Source: a virus. Taken from it: a stretch of DNA of 40,496 nt. Both the position numbers and the translations under genes were made by a program. The DNA lies in the IMG/VR virus record IMGVR_UViG_3300037882_000161, positions 1 to 40,496 of that record. One strand, given 5' to 3'. This document shows positions 26,100 to 36,157 of this stretch, piece after piece (within the stretch, counting starts at the first letter, position 1; each line of letters starts with the position of its first letter). The notes under the pieces are model-generated. The model was given only the letters and a program-made list of their open reading frames with translations. It made no database searches and was not told where the DNA came from.

Positions 26100-27908
26100 G
26101 TGGCTTACTCTATCGAAAATATTAAAGAGAACTATGACCGCTACCGCCGTATTTACGCCGAGCGCGATGCTCGCATGCAGAAGGTCCTACTTGTTCGCAA
26201 GGGTTTAATGCGTGATGTCTACCCAGACTTGTTCCCAGACGGTCCTTTCTCAGACCCAATCGTGGCAAACATGGTGGATATTGCAGCCCGTGATACCTCC
26301 GAAGTAATCGCTCCACTTCCAGCATTTAACTGCAACTCACCATCTATGGTGTCAGAGACTGCCCGTAAGAAGGCAGACAAGCGTGAAGAAATTGTTAACG
26401 CCATTGTTGACTTCTCAGACTTGCAGACTCAGATGTTTACCGCTGCTGACCGTTATGTAACTTATGGTTTTGTTCCAGCGCAGATTGAAATTGATTACGA
26501 TGTCAAGATGCCTCGCATCAACTTCTTTGATTCAACAGGTTGCTACCCAGTAATGGACCGCTTTGGTCGCGTGCTTATGTTCTTCCAGCGCATGCAGAAG
26601 CCAACAGCAGAGTTAATGGCTGAGTATCCTGAGATGGCTCACTTGATTTATGACAAAGACAATCCTTCAACGATGTCTGAGATTGTTCGTTACCACGATA
26701 AAGACCAGGATGTTTTATTCCTACCTAACCGCCATGATTTAATCCTTGCTCGTAGCAAGAATCCAATCGGCAAAGTTCTTATTCGTGTTGTAGAACGCCC
26801 ATCACTTGATGGCGAAAGCCGTGGGCAGTTTGATGATGTGCTTGCAATTCAAGTTGCAAAGGCACGCTATGCGCTTCTTTCACTTGAAGCAGCAACCAAA
26901 TCTGTACAAGCCCCAATAGCAATGGGCAGAAATGACCAGGAGTTAGCCCTTGGACCAGATGCAATTATTCGTTCTGAACGCCCTTCCGAAATTCGCCGAA
27001 TCCCGTTGGAAATACCTCAGGGTGCTTTCGCGCAACAGCAAGTGCTTGAAGGAGAACTGCGCTTAGGCAGCCGTTATCCTGAGTCACGAACAGGTAACAT
27101 TGATGCTTCAATCGTTACAGGTCGTGGTGTGCAGGCTCTTATGGGTGGATTTGATACCCAGGTTAAGACAGCACACGCAATGTTTGCCCGCGTATTTGTT
27201 GACTTAATGGGATTAGCCCTAGAAGTTGACGAAAAAGTATTTGGCACAGAAACAAAAGACATCAAGGGTAACCGTAATGGCGTACCTTATGCAATTAAGT
27301 ACAACCCAGCCAAGGATATTAACGGTGATTACACCGTAGATGTTCAATATGGTTTGATGGCAGGACTTGACCCTAACCGCGCACTGGTCTTTGGACTACA
27401 GGCACGCGGTGATAAGTTGATTTCACGCGACTTCCTACGCCGTCAAATGCCATTTTCTTTCAATGCTTCACAAGAAGAAGAAAAGGTTGACACTGAGGAA
27501 CTGCGCGATGCTATGAAGCAAGCGATTGCATCATACGCACAGGCAATTCCTGCACTTGCATCCCAAGGTCAAGACCCTTCTGACATTTTGTACAAACTTT
27601 CATCCGTTATTAACGCACGCCAAAAAGGAACTTCAATCGAAGTTGCAGTTTCAGAGGCGTTTGCTCCAGTTGAGCAACCAGCACCAGCAATGCCTGAGCA
27701 GATGGGTCCAGAAATGGGTATGCCAGGGCAGCCAGGTGCGGGTGGTGGATTACCAGAAGGCTTAAGTGCTACTGGTCGTATGGTTGGTGTGGCACCAGGA
27801 CAGATTGCCCCAGGTGGTAGACCAGATGTTCAATCATTACTCGCAGGATTAACACAAAGAGGTGAGCCTAATTTACAGGCTTCACTAATCCGCCGTACAC
27901 CAGCCTAA
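26100..27908 (+). CDS. Portal protein, 602 aa
   Basis: The dodecameric portal through which DNA is packaged. This is inferred from position directly after terL, from length, and from portal-like features: YRRIYAERDARMQKVLLVRKG, DPIVANMVDIAARDTSEVIAPLPAFNC, and a long helical stem (VLAIQVAKARYALLSLEAATKSVQAPIAMG). The C-terminal 90 residues are Pro/Gly/Met-rich. An ideal SD AGGAGG (26089-26094) places the start at GTG 26100; GTG 26094 is in frame but overlaps the SD. Confidence 0.8.
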   Translation: MAYSIENIKENYDRYRRIYAERDARMQKVLLVRKGLMRDVYPDLFPDGPFSDPIVANMVDIAARDTSEVIAPLPAFNCNSPSMVSETARKKADKREEIVNAIVDFSDLQTQMFTAADRYVTYGFVPAQIEIDYDVKMPRINFFDSTGCYPVMDRFGRVLMFFQRMQKPTAELMAEYPEMAHLIYDKDNPSTMSEIVRYHDKDQDVLFLPNRHDLILARSKNPIGKVLIRVVERPSLDGESRGQFDDVLAIQVAKARYALLSLEAATKSVQAPIAMGRNDQELALGPDAIIRSERPSEIRRIPLEIPQGAFAQQQVLEGELRLGSRYPESRTGNIDASIVTGRGVQALMGGFDTQVKTAHAMFARVFVDLMGLALEVDEKVFGTETKDIKGNRNGVPYAIKYNPAKDINGDYTVDVQYGLMAGLDPNRALVFGLQARGDKLISRDFLRRQMPFSFNASQEEEKVDTEELRDAMKQAIASYAQAIPALASQGQDPSDILYKLSSVINARQKGTSIEVAVSEAFAPVEQPAPAMPEQMGPEMGMPGQPGAGGGLPEGLSATGRMVGVAPGQIAPGGRPDVQSLLAGLTQRGEPNLQASLIRRTPA

Positions 27909-27923
27909 GGAGGTGAAAGAAAT

Positions 27924-28085
27924 ATGAAGATGATGAAAAAGAAAGTCGCTAATCAAGGTACAGCAGGCAAGGCGTACCAGCAACCAGCCCGTAAGGATGG
28001 TGTGCCACGCGCAGCATCACCAGCGAAGGGTTCAACAGCGTTTGCTAAGCAACCTGGAGGAACTAAGGGTTCAAAGAACAAGTAA
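27924..28085 (+). CDS. Small basic protein, 53 aa
   Basis: A 53 aa Lys/Gly/Ala-rich protein (MKMMKKKVANQGTAGKAYQQPARKDGVPRAASPAKGSTAFAKQPGGTKGSKNK), probably disordered. The SD AAGGAGGTGAAAG before ATG 27924 is among the strongest in the genome, implying high expression. It may be a packaged basic peptide; no domain. Confidence 0.65.
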   Translation: MKMMKKKVANQGTAGKAYQQPARKDGVPRAASPAKGSTAFAKQPGGTKGSKNK

Positions 28086-28159
28086 TTCATAAACCTGAGT
28101 AAGTTTACAAACTGCTCACCAAATTTTAAATAGTCGCTCTTAAAGCGAAGGAGATAGAA

Positions 28160-28600
28160 ATGGCAGAACCAGCAGCAACAAACTTCGGAGTATCCGCAAC
28201 AGGTGGTGCAGGTAGCGCAGGACAACCAGCGCAGTACGCCGCAGGTATGGATAATGGTGGCGATTTCTACGAACTTCAAACAGCGGCAAAGATGAATAAG
28301 TCAGGTGTTAATCTCAAGGCAGCAAGTTCTAGCATGCGTAGTGCTGCTGATTCAGACATTGTTCCGATTGATGCGCCCACTGCCTACCCAGAAGAAGGTG
28401 TAGATACTGGTGCTGCCATGGGACCAAGCGCTGGAGAAGAAGTAATGGCTGCACCTTCAATGCTTAGAGCGCAGAACGATGAGGATATTGCTAAGTTAAC
28501 TGCATATCTTCCTGTATATGCCCGCATTGCAGAGTCACCAAATGCCACAAATGCTACTCGTAACTTTTACCGCTACATGCGAAGCAGAGTGCAGGGCTGA
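28160..28600 (+). CDS. Hypothetical virion-module protein, 146 aa
   Basis: A 146 aa protein. The N-terminus is Ala/Gly/Pro-rich and low complexity (MAEPAATNFGVSATGGAGSAGQPAQYAAG), followed by an acidic middle and a helical end (EDIAKLTAYLPVYARIAESPNATNATRNFYRYMRSRVQ). SD AAGGAG lies upstream. Its stop overlaps the ATG of the giant gene, so it is probably a partner virion protein. Confidence 0.6.
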   Translation: MAEPAATNFGVSATGGAGSAGQPAQYAAGMDNGGDFYELQTAAKMNKSGVNLKAASSSMRSAADSDIVPIDAPTAYPEEGVDTGAAMGPSAGEEVMAAPSMLRAQNDEDIAKLTAYLPVYARIAESPNATNATRNFYRYMRSRVQG

Positions 28601-31600
28601 TGGCTTGGTATGATTCAGTAGGAAAGATGGCGAAGTCGGTAGTTGACTTCTCTGGAATTCCTGGCTTAATACATGATATTTCAACTGCTGGTTCAAATGA
28701 TGACCCGTGGTATGTAGATGGTATCAACCTTGTTAAGAATACAGTTAAGGTTGGAACAACTCCAGTTCGTGGAGCCGTTAAAGGTCTACTTGAATTAGGC
28801 GAAGCATCCTATGAATTGGGTGGCAAGGTACGCCGTGAGGGTGTAGATGTACTTCTAAGCAACCCTTTTATGTACAACAAGTACAAGACAGAGGGCGAAT
28901 CTTTCTCAGAGTATACAGCCCGCGTAGATAAAGAGAAAGAAAACATTTCTTTAGGTCAAGCAACACTTGGCGCTATCTCTCCAGGTAAGAACGCAGGAGA
29001 TAACAGCGGATGGTTTGCTGACTGGACTGACAATAACTTTAGATTCCTATCATCTGGCTTTGATTTGTTTGATGCCAAAGATAGAGAAGTTGCTTTTAAT
29101 GACCAGTACACAGGTAAGTTCATCTCTGGTATCCAGGATGTTGTTGCCTCTACTATCATTGACCCACTGACATTTACAGGTTTCTTGGGCAAAGGCGCAG
29201 TAATTGCAGCCAAAGCACCAATGCTTGAGAACATCAATGGTCGTACAGCCCGTGCAGTTTTTGGTAAATTCGCTATGACCAATGACCGTTTGGATGGATT
29301 GCTTACTAAAGCCCTCGATGGTCAGGGTGATGCAGTAGCAGATATTAAGTTTCTTGCAGAAAGTGATGCTAAGACACAGTACACTTACTGGAAAAAGAAG
29401 AAGGTAACTAACCCAGATGCCATGGCATACATCTTCGGGCGTGCTAATACAGACGAAGAAGTAGTTGATACCTTCCGTGCAGTTATGCTTAAGGACACAT
29501 CAGCCCTTGCTAAGCGTGCTGAGGCTGACCCAGATGTAGCACTTGGTCTTGATGCAATGCAGGATATTCCACATCCACATCGCCAAGCCCTTGAAGGTAA
29601 GTTAGATGGCGACATACTCGTATCTGAACCTTACAACAGCGCATTAGGCAGACATGTTAAGTCACTTGCAGAAGAAGATTTCCGTTATCGTGCTGCCCTT
29701 GAGACTGTCTCAACTGGTGGACAACTTAAGTATGGATTTAGTCGTGGACCGTGGGAAGGCAAGTTGGCTGCAAAGTCATCTAGGCAAGCGCGTGAAACAT
29801 TTGCAGAAGCAGACTCTGCTGTGTTTCAAGCATCTTCACTACACCCGATTGTCAAGGTTGTTAACTATCTTACAAAGGAACTCCCAAGCGGTGTATTCAA
29901 TGTAAACGATGGCGACTCCTATGTAGAGTTTAATGCTTTCTTGCGTGAGGCTAACCTTCTTTCAAAGGGTAACTTCGGTGCCAAGGGTGCAGCCTATGCA
30001 GATGAATATCTTTCAAGTGCTACACCTGGCGAGCGCTTAAATGTTATTAAGCGTGCAGAGCGTGATGCAATGGAAACACTCTTTCCTAATTACGACCAGC
30101 AGCAACTAGATAAAATCTATGCAGTCTTTGATGCTCGCCGTGCAACCGCAATTAAGAAACACAATGACCAAGGCTTTGTTTCCTACATGGAAAACGGTCA
30201 AGTAGTTGTTGCTCAGGCTCCAGTGCTACAGCGTGAATCAGCCAACATCGTAGTTATAGCAGACTTGCGCAAACTTAAGTACGGTATTGATGCACATGAA
30301 ATGACACTGCCTGGGCTTCTTGATGGAGTTCAAGTTGAAGAAATTGCAATGCGCACAGAGCGTGGCTTGGCAGTTCTTAATACTATTAACGACATCTTCA
30401 AGACATCGGTATTGATGCGCCTTGGTTATACTGTTCGTAACCTTACGGAAGCGCAACTATCTATGCTTGCAAAGGGCTTTGCTCTACCAGCAATGGTTGC
30501 AGCGGGTGGCAAGGATGGCGTTGCACGCTTCTTTAATAACCGCAAGGTTGGATTCAACCGCCTTATTGACCAAGTAAATGTTATGTCTGGCAAGGTTGAT
30601 GACATTAAGACTTTGCAATATGAATTTGCTACAGGCATTGACCAACTCCGTGCAGTAGATATGAGCCGTCAGCAACTTGCTAAGGCTATATCAGTTCGCA
30701 TTGGTGAGATTGAGCGCGATAGATTTAAGTTGCGCCTCACTGGAGATACTGGTCCATTAACTGTAGAAGATGAACTACGCACACTTCGTGGCGCACTTGA
30801 GGATTTAGAGTCAGTGACTCTCTACCACGGTAGCCCAGATGATGTATTTAATCTTGACAAGACTCGCTCTCTTGCCCTATCTGCTTCGCCTACGATTGCT
30901 AATCGTTACGCATCAGGTGGCATTATCAAGTCAGTCGAACAATACATCCCAACCCCAACAGGTAGGGCTGGTCGCTTAGGTCAAAAGCCAACACCAGAGG
31001 GTGGCACTATCCCTTCTGAGAAGCGCCAAGATGTACTCAACGAAGCAATGATTCGCCTTCAATCAGACATGATTGATGCAGTCAATAGTGGCGCTATTGT
31101 TGAAATTAAAAGTGGTGCTTCATGGCGCAGAGTTAAGTCTATTGATTACGACACACTTGTACTGGCTACAGAGTCAGACGATTTAGAAACTGTCCTATTT
31201 AAGAACTGGTCATACCGCCCTGTCTTTAGGGTTAATGCAGTTAAGGGTTCTGTAACCCCAGTGCGTGCCTACGGCAAGCCACTGTACATGACTCAATGGA
31301 GTGACATCCCTGTAGAGATTAAAGATGCTGCTTTCGGTGGCAAGCAAAAGGCTTACCGTGCCTGGATTACTGGCAAGGGTTGGAAAGATGCAGGCGACCC
31401 AGCAACTAAGGTTATGCAAGATAACGGCTATGGTCGTTTGATTGTTGCAGATGATAAGCGTGCAGGTGGCGTAAGCCACATCGTGCTTCCTGGCTCTGTT
31501 GGTAAAGAGGGTCGAGAGAACAGCGTTAAGTCTTACCTTGCTAAACTTGATGAAGAAAAGTTGGCAGAAGTTGTTGACGACTTACCAGCAATGGAACAGA

Positions 31601-34278
31601 AGTTTGCAACTCCTAAAGAACGCCGCATGGCTCGTCACCAGACAGTTAAGCGCCAGCGTATGCAGCGTAGAGACAATGCAGTAAATCCTTATTACACTGC
31701 TGAAAATGCAAACGCTATGATTAACAATGGCGTTGAAGATGCTGCTGAGAATCTATCGCGCATCTATGCAATGCAGCATGCGCATCTTGATGATATGGCA
31801 GACCGCATTGGCGCTCGTATTACTGCAGCCGAAAGTAATGCAATCAAGTCACGACTTGGTTACGGCACAATGAGTGTTGATGCTAATGGTCATGGCTATG
31901 ATTTGCCTAACGCTTTCGAGGGTGCATCATGGTTCCTTGGTCGTACATCTGCTGAGCAGACATGGAACGCAATGGTATCTGCACAGGAGATGGCGTTCAC
32001 AACTGGTATCGGTTCACGCACAGTAAGTGCAGTTAAGCCTAATGACCCACGCTATTTTGAGGCTTGGTCAAACATACTTAACATGCACTTCCGTGACCCA
32101 GAATCAGGAATCATGGACCCATTAGTTCGTCAGATTCTTGACGGTGCCACTGATACAGATTTGCTTAAGTGGTTCAAGACATTTGATGGCAGCAAGTATG
32201 CCAATGATACTTACACCCGCGTTGGTGAAGGCATTGGATTTACTAAACTGCGCGGTGGAGAACTTGACGAACACCTTGTTGAGAAGATTGCAACTACACG
32301 CAATGCGGTTAAGTTGTATATCCCAGATGAGGAAACAGCGCTATTCCTTTCAGCGGCTAAGCCTGATGGCAAGGTTATGACAGGTGGCGAAGTTCAAGAT
32401 TATCTAATGAATCGCTTTGGTAAGAACCCAGAGAACTTGCCTGAAATCAATGGATTACTTGTGACAACATCCAAGGAATACACAGACCAAGAGCGCTTGA
32501 TTGATACCTTTAATCGCCGTGTAATGCGCTTCCTTGGCTCACTGCCAGAAGATGTATTCGCTCGTCACCCATTGACACAGCGTGTATATGAGCGCCGTTT
32601 GCGTTTGAACATTGACCAGATGGCTACAGCCAAGGGTGGAGACAGACTAACGGCAGAAGAACTTAGCCGTGCAGTACGCGGTGCAAGAGAAGAAGCACGC
32701 CAAGAAGTAGAGCGCACACTCTTTACGATTGTTCGCCGTACTGGTGCATCATCTAGCACAGTAATGTCGCTTATGTTCCCGTTCTACAAGGCTTATGAAA
32801 ATACCATTAAGCGTTGGGGCGGTATCGTTGCCGAGAACCCTTCTGTCTTAACCAACATCTCACGCACCATTGCTCAGGTGGTTAATGGGCAGTTGGTAGT
32901 AGACCAAGATGGTAACCGCATCACAGATGCTGGTGAGATTGGCGTAGGCGGAAACCTAGTTGTTCAAGTTCCACAAGGATTCATTGACTCGTTGCCATCA
33001 TCATGGAAGCCTGTTGTTGAAAACGCATTTAAAAACATTAACATCCCGCTGCAAAGCCTTGATGTTATTACACAGGGTCAACCTGGTAACCCAGGTGCGG
33101 GTCCTTTTATTGTTGCTCCAGCCTATCTAATCGTTAGAGGGCGACCAGAACTAGAAGATGCATTTGCTCCTTTGTTCCCAGTAGGTCAGCCACAAAAGGT
33201 GACAGATTTATTTACTCCTGCTGTAGTACGCCGTTTAACAACGCTGTGGACACAGGATGAACTTTATGTCCGTACATTTAATCAGATGCTTCGTTATGAA
33301 ACATACAACTACAATGCAGGTAAGCGTGATGAGCCTACATTGCAGGAGATTACAGATAAGACAAACAAGTTCTTTATGCTCCGCGCTTTGACTTCAATCT
33401 CTGCACCATTTGCTATTGCACCTGAGATGGACTTCTACCAGCGTGCGTTCCGTCAGTTCCAGGAACAATACGGACCAGGCGAAGCAGAGGCTAAGTTCCT
33501 TGAGATGTATCCAGATTACTTCGAGGCTACTGTAAGTCTTTCTAAGAGTCCAGGCGGGCTTGAAGCAAATGTACAGACAGTGCGAAACCTTAAGAAATAT
33601 CGCAACCTTATGGCTGAGGCAGAAGCATCTGATAACCCAGAGTTGATTGGCTTCCTTGCCAATGACTTTGATGGTCAGTACACCTTTAGCCAAGCAGCAT
33701 ACCAATGGCAGTACCGTTCAGGTGCATACCCTGGCTCAAAGAATACTTACCGTCAGAATCGTAACCCTGCTGAACTCGTACGCGATGCCAACATTAAGCG
33801 TGGCTGGACTGAGTTCGGAAGAATTATGGATGGCATTGATGCCTTCAAGATTCAAAACGGTATCTCATCTGACCGCGACCCTAAACTTGCTAACCACTTG
33901 GAAGCAAAGCGACTATGGGTTCAGGCTACTGCAGAAGTTAACTTCGACTGGTACTCAGAATACATCTCACCAGATAGAGGCAAGTACGAGCGCCGTGCAA
34001 GAGTTCTTGAAACAGCGCTACAAGATAAGGCTTGGATGTCTGCCAATGGTGAACGCCCAGTAGTTAAGTCACTTGCTATCTACCTAGATATTCGCAAGAA
34101 GATTGCTGCAATCCTTGACCAGCGTGACCGCTTAGGTGGCTCTGGCTCACTAGAAGCAAAAAGCAATGCAGATATTGCAGATGTATTTGGCGCAATCAAG
34201 ACACAGTTAGTTGCCGAAAGTCCAGAGTTCGGTGAATTCTTTAATCGTTACTTTCTAAATGATTCGGTGGTGGTGTAA
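28600..34278 (+). CDS. Giant internal virion protein with ADP-ribosyltransferase-like insert, 1892 aa
   Basis: The largest gene, in the position of podovirus internal core or ejection proteins. The N-terminal 200 residues hold YDSVGKMAKSVVDFSGIPGLIHDI and VASTIIDPLTFTGFLGKG. Residues about 600-640 (NTINDIFKTSVLMRLGYTVRNLTEAQLSML) and 1385-1425 (GASSSTVMSLMFPFYKAYENTIKRWGG) resemble segments of large phage core proteins. Residues about 740-965 look like an ADP-ribosyltransferase fold: LYHGSPDDVFNLD at 741-753, SASPTIANRYASGG, then NGYGRLIVADDKRAGGVSHIVLPGS. The usual Glu before the last strand appears replaced (VSHIV). Later parts are helical. It would be ejected with the DNA. Confidence 0.65.
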   Translation: MAWYDSVGKMAKSVVDFSGIPGLIHDISTAGSNDDPWYVDGINLVKNTVKVGTTPVRGAVKGLLELGEASYELGGKVRREGVDVLLSNPFMYNKYKTEGESFSEYTARVDKEKENISLGQATLGAISPGKNAGDNSGWFADWTDNNFRFLSSGFDLFDAKDREVAFNDQYTGKFISGIQDVVASTIIDPLTFTGFLGKGAVIAAKAPMLENINGRTARAVFGKFAMTNDRLDGLLTKALDGQGDAVADIKFLAESDAKTQYTYWKKKKVTNPDAMAYIFGRANTDEEVVDTFRAVMLKDTSALAKRAEADPDVALGLDAMQDIPHPHRQALEGKLDGDILVSEPYNSALGRHVKSLAEEDFRYRAALETVSTGGQLKYGFSRGPWEGKLAAKSSRQARETFAEADSAVFQASSLHPIVKVVNYLTKELPSGVFNVNDGDSYVEFNAFLREANLLSKGNFGAKGAAYADEYLSSATPGERLNVIKRAERDAMETLFPNYDQQQLDKIYAVFDARRATAIKKHNDQGFVSYMENGQVVVAQAPVLQRESANIVVIADLRKLKYGIDAHEMTLPGLLDGVQVEEIAMRTERGLAVLNTINDIFKTSVLMRLGYTVRNLTEAQLSMLAKGFALPAMVAAGGKDGVARFFNNRKVGFNRLIDQVNVMSGKVDDIKTLQYEFATGIDQLRAVDMSRQQLAKAISVRIGEIERDRFKLRLTGDTGPLTVEDELRTLRGALEDLESVTLYHGSPDDVFNLDKTRSLALSASPTIANRYASGGIIKSVEQYIPTPTGRAGRLGQKPTPEGGTIPSEKRQDVLNEAMIRLQSDMIDAVNSGAIVEIKSGASWRRVKSIDYDTLVLATESDDLETVLFKNWSYRPVFRVNAVKGSVTPVRAYGKPLYMTQWSDIPVEIKDAAFGGKQKAYRAWITGKGWKDAGDPATKVMQDNGYGRLIVADDKRAGGVSHIVLPGSVGKEGRENSVKSYLAKLDEEKLAEVVDDLPAMEQKFATPKERRMARHQTVKRQRMQRRDNAVNPYYTAENANAMINNGVEDAAENLSRIYAMQHAHLDDMADRIGARITAAESNAIKSRLGYGTMSVDANGHGYDLPNAFEGASWFLGRTSAEQTWNAMVSAQEMAFTTGIGSRTVSAVKPNDPRYFEAWSNILNMHFRDPESGIMDPLVRQILDGATDTDLLKWFKTFDGSKYANDTYTRVGEGIGFTKLRGGELDEHLVEKIATTRNAVKLYIPDEETALFLSAAKPDGKVMTGGEVQDYLMNRFGKNPENLPEINGLLVTTSKEYTDQERLIDTFNRRVMRFLGSLPEDVFARHPLTQRVYERRLRLNIDQMATAKGGDRLTAEELSRAVRGAREEARQEVERTLFTIVRRTGASSSTVMSLMFPFYKAYENTIKRWGGIVAENPSVLTNISRTIAQVVNGQLVVDQDGNRITDAGEIGVGGNLVVQVPQGFIDSLPSSWKPVVENAFKNINIPLQSLDVITQGQPGNPGAGPFIVAPAYLIVRGRPELEDAFAPLFPVGQPQKVTDLFTPAVVRRLTTLWTQDELYVRTFNQMLRYETYNYNAGKRDEPTLQEITDKTNKFFMLRALTSISAPFAIAPEMDFYQRAFRQFQEQYGPGEAEAKFLEMYPDYFEATVSLSKSPGGLEANVQTVRNLKKYRNLMAEAEASDNPELIGFLANDFDGQYTFSQAAYQWQYRSGAYPGSKNTYRQNRNPAELVRDANIKRGWTEFGRIMDGIDAFKIQNGISSDRDPKLANHLEAKRLWVQATAEVNFDWYSEYISPDRGKYERRARVLETALQDKAWMSANGERPVVKSLAIYLDIRKKIAAILDQRDRLGGSGSLEAKSNADIADVFGAIKTQLVAESPEFGEFFNRYFLNDSVVV

Positions 34279-34670
34279 TGGCAGACGAAAAAGACAAGCC
34301 AAAGACAAACTCTGGCAACGCTGCTGGTACTGGCGCACCTAAGTCAGCAAACTTTGATGCAATCCTTGCGGGGCTTGCTGCAAGCGGTGGCGCTGCAACC
34401 AGCAAAGGACCTGTCTTTACCGAACAAGAAGCATCAGCCTATGTTCAGGCTGTCTATCAACAGTTACTAGGTCGCAATGCCGTAGGCGTTGAGTACCGCA
34501 AAGGTGTTAATGCTTTCTTAAGTCAGAGCCAAGATACAAGTGTTACTGGTCGCCAACAGGCTATCGAAGAAATGGTGCAGTCAAGCCCTGAGTTTGTTAA
34601 GCGTACAGAAAACACATACCTAGATGCTATCTACAACGAGGTTGCTGCTGATGTTAGGAGAACACGCTAA
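34278..34670 (+). CDS. Virion-associated hypothetical protein, 130 aa
   Basis: A 130 aa protein. The N-terminus is disordered and Lys/Gly/Ala-rich; then comes a helical domain (EQEASAYVQAVYQQLLGRNAVGVEYRKGVNAFLSQSQDTSVTGRQQAIEEMVQSSPEF). TAATG coupling to both neighbours puts it in the internal-protein cluster. The helical part resembles a segment expected in the two large proteins downstream, so it may be an assembly partner. Confidence 0.6.
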   Translation: MADEKDKPKTNSGNAAGTGAPKSANFDAILAGLAASGGAATSKGPVFTEQEASAYVQAVYQQLLGRNAVGVEYRKGVNAFLSQSQDTSVTGRQQAIEEMVQSSPEFVKRTENTYLDAIYNEVAADVRRTR

Positions 34671-36157
34671 TGGCTGCATCAGAAAAAACTAAAGCCTTAG
34701 AAGTTGCTCACAAAAAAGCACTTGAAAATTATTTAGAAATAAAAAACAGTAGACCAAAGCCAACATGGTCTATGAACACAAATGATAATACTTCCGAAGA
34801 AGCAATCAATAGACTCATTAGACAGGCTCCAGCAGGTAGCGCACAGCGCCAGCAACTAATGGCTGATAAGGCTGCTTACAAAGTAAAACTTGATGCTTGG
34901 AAAACCAAGTTTGACGAAGCAACAAAAGTTGAGCGGGCAGCAATTTCTGCATATCAAGCATCTGCTAAGTTAGACCCACTTCTTAAGAAGCAGCAAGATA
35001 ATAGAGATACTGGCGTAGTAGATACAAAAACAGATACTCAAATAGATGCCCTTAAGGTAAAGGTTGATGCCGCTCCAGCAGGAGCGGGGGGCATCACTCC
35101 ACCGCCTGCACCTGGCGCTGGGCTAAAAGATTCTGATAAAGATGGCATCCCAGATAGTATTGATGCTGACCCAAACACTCCTTTAAAGCCTACTCCTAAG
35201 CCAAAGCCTAAGCCTGGTGACCAAGGAACTCCTCCTCCGCCTCCAGCCGATGGCTTAGATACTAAAACACTTTGGGTGTCATACCTACGCAGTACATTTG
35301 CATCCCTTGAGGACAAGACTCAGAAGGCTCAGATTGATAAACTTCTTGACGATGCTAAGAAATTTAAGTATGACGAAAAAACTTTCATGGAAATACTTAA
35401 GGGAACAATTTGGTGGCAGACAACCTTGCCATCAATGCGCTCCTTCTTCTTAGAAACTAGCGACCCACGCAATGCATCCACCTTCACCGAGAAGGTCCAG
35501 AACAAGATGTCAACCATTGCTGCTAAGTTGGATACCCTTGGTATCTCAGCAATGTCAACTGACCCAGCCACTGGCAAGTTAATTGACAACTCAGAGTTCA
35601 TTAAAGGTCTTGCTATGCAGACCATCCAGAACAACTGGGATGATTCACAACTAGAAGATTTTATTGCAACTAAGTCAAATGTTATGTTTACAGGTGGCGG
35701 AACCCTTGGTTCCACACTTGAGAAGGTTAAGAACCAGGCATACATGTATGGCATCAAGATTGATTCTGCTCTTGAGAAGGAAATTAACTTTTCGCTTCTT
35801 GACCCTAACGATGGTAGAGATGCTAACTATTGGCTCTACTCTGTTAAGCAGCAGGCAATGGATAGCCCAACATACAAGCCGTTCGCCGAGTCTTTAAAGG
35901 CTGGGCGTAGCCTATATGAAGTAACTAATAACTACCGCCAACAGATGGCTAACTTGCTTGAGGTTGACTCAACAGCAATCACATGGGATGACCTCATGGG
36001 TAAAGTTGTTGACAATAATACTGGCAATGCCCGTACTTTTGCTGACTTCACTAAGCAAGTTAAGCAAGACAAACTCTGGCAGTATACAAAAAATGCAAAG
36101 GAAACATATAGCAATATGGCTCTTGACCTTGCACGAACATTTGGGTTCAGCGGATAA
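34670..36157 (+). CDS. Internal virion-type protein with TSP3-like calcium motif, 495 aa
   Basis: A 495 aa protein with three parts: a charged N-terminal coiled-coil region (residues 1-145), a Pro-rich hinge (about 145-200), and a helical C-terminal domain (SYLRSTFASLEDKTQKAQ, WWQTTLPSMRSFFLETSDPRN, ARTFADFTKQVKQDKLWQY). In the hinge, DSDKDGIPDSIDADPNTP (about 155-172) is a calcium-binding motif of the thrombospondin type-3 kind, followed by KPTPKPKPKPGDQGTPPPPP. It is probably a core, ejection or tail-associated structural protein. It is coupled by TAATG on both sides. Confidence 0.6.
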   Translation: MAASEKTKALEVAHKKALENYLEIKNSRPKPTWSMNTNDNTSEEAINRLIRQAPAGSAQRQQLMADKAAYKVKLDAWKTKFDEATKVERAAISAYQASAKLDPLLKKQQDNRDTGVVDTKTDTQIDALKVKVDAAPAGAGGITPPPAPGAGLKDSDKDGIPDSIDADPNTPLKPTPKPKPKPGDQGTPPPPPADGLDTKTLWVSYLRSTFASLEDKTQKAQIDKLLDDAKKFKYDEKTFMEILKGTIWWQTTLPSMRSFFLETSDPRNASTFTEKVQNKMSTIAAKLDTLGISAMSTDPATGKLIDNSEFIKGLAMQTIQNNWDDSQLEDFIATKSNVMFTGGGTLGSTLEKVKNQAYMYGIKIDSALEKEINFSLLDPNDGRDANYWLYSVKQQAMDSPTYKPFAESLKAGRSLYEVTNNYRQQMANLLEVDSTAITWDDLMGKVVDNNTGNARTFADFTKQVKQDKLWQYTKNAKETYSNMALDLARTFGFSG

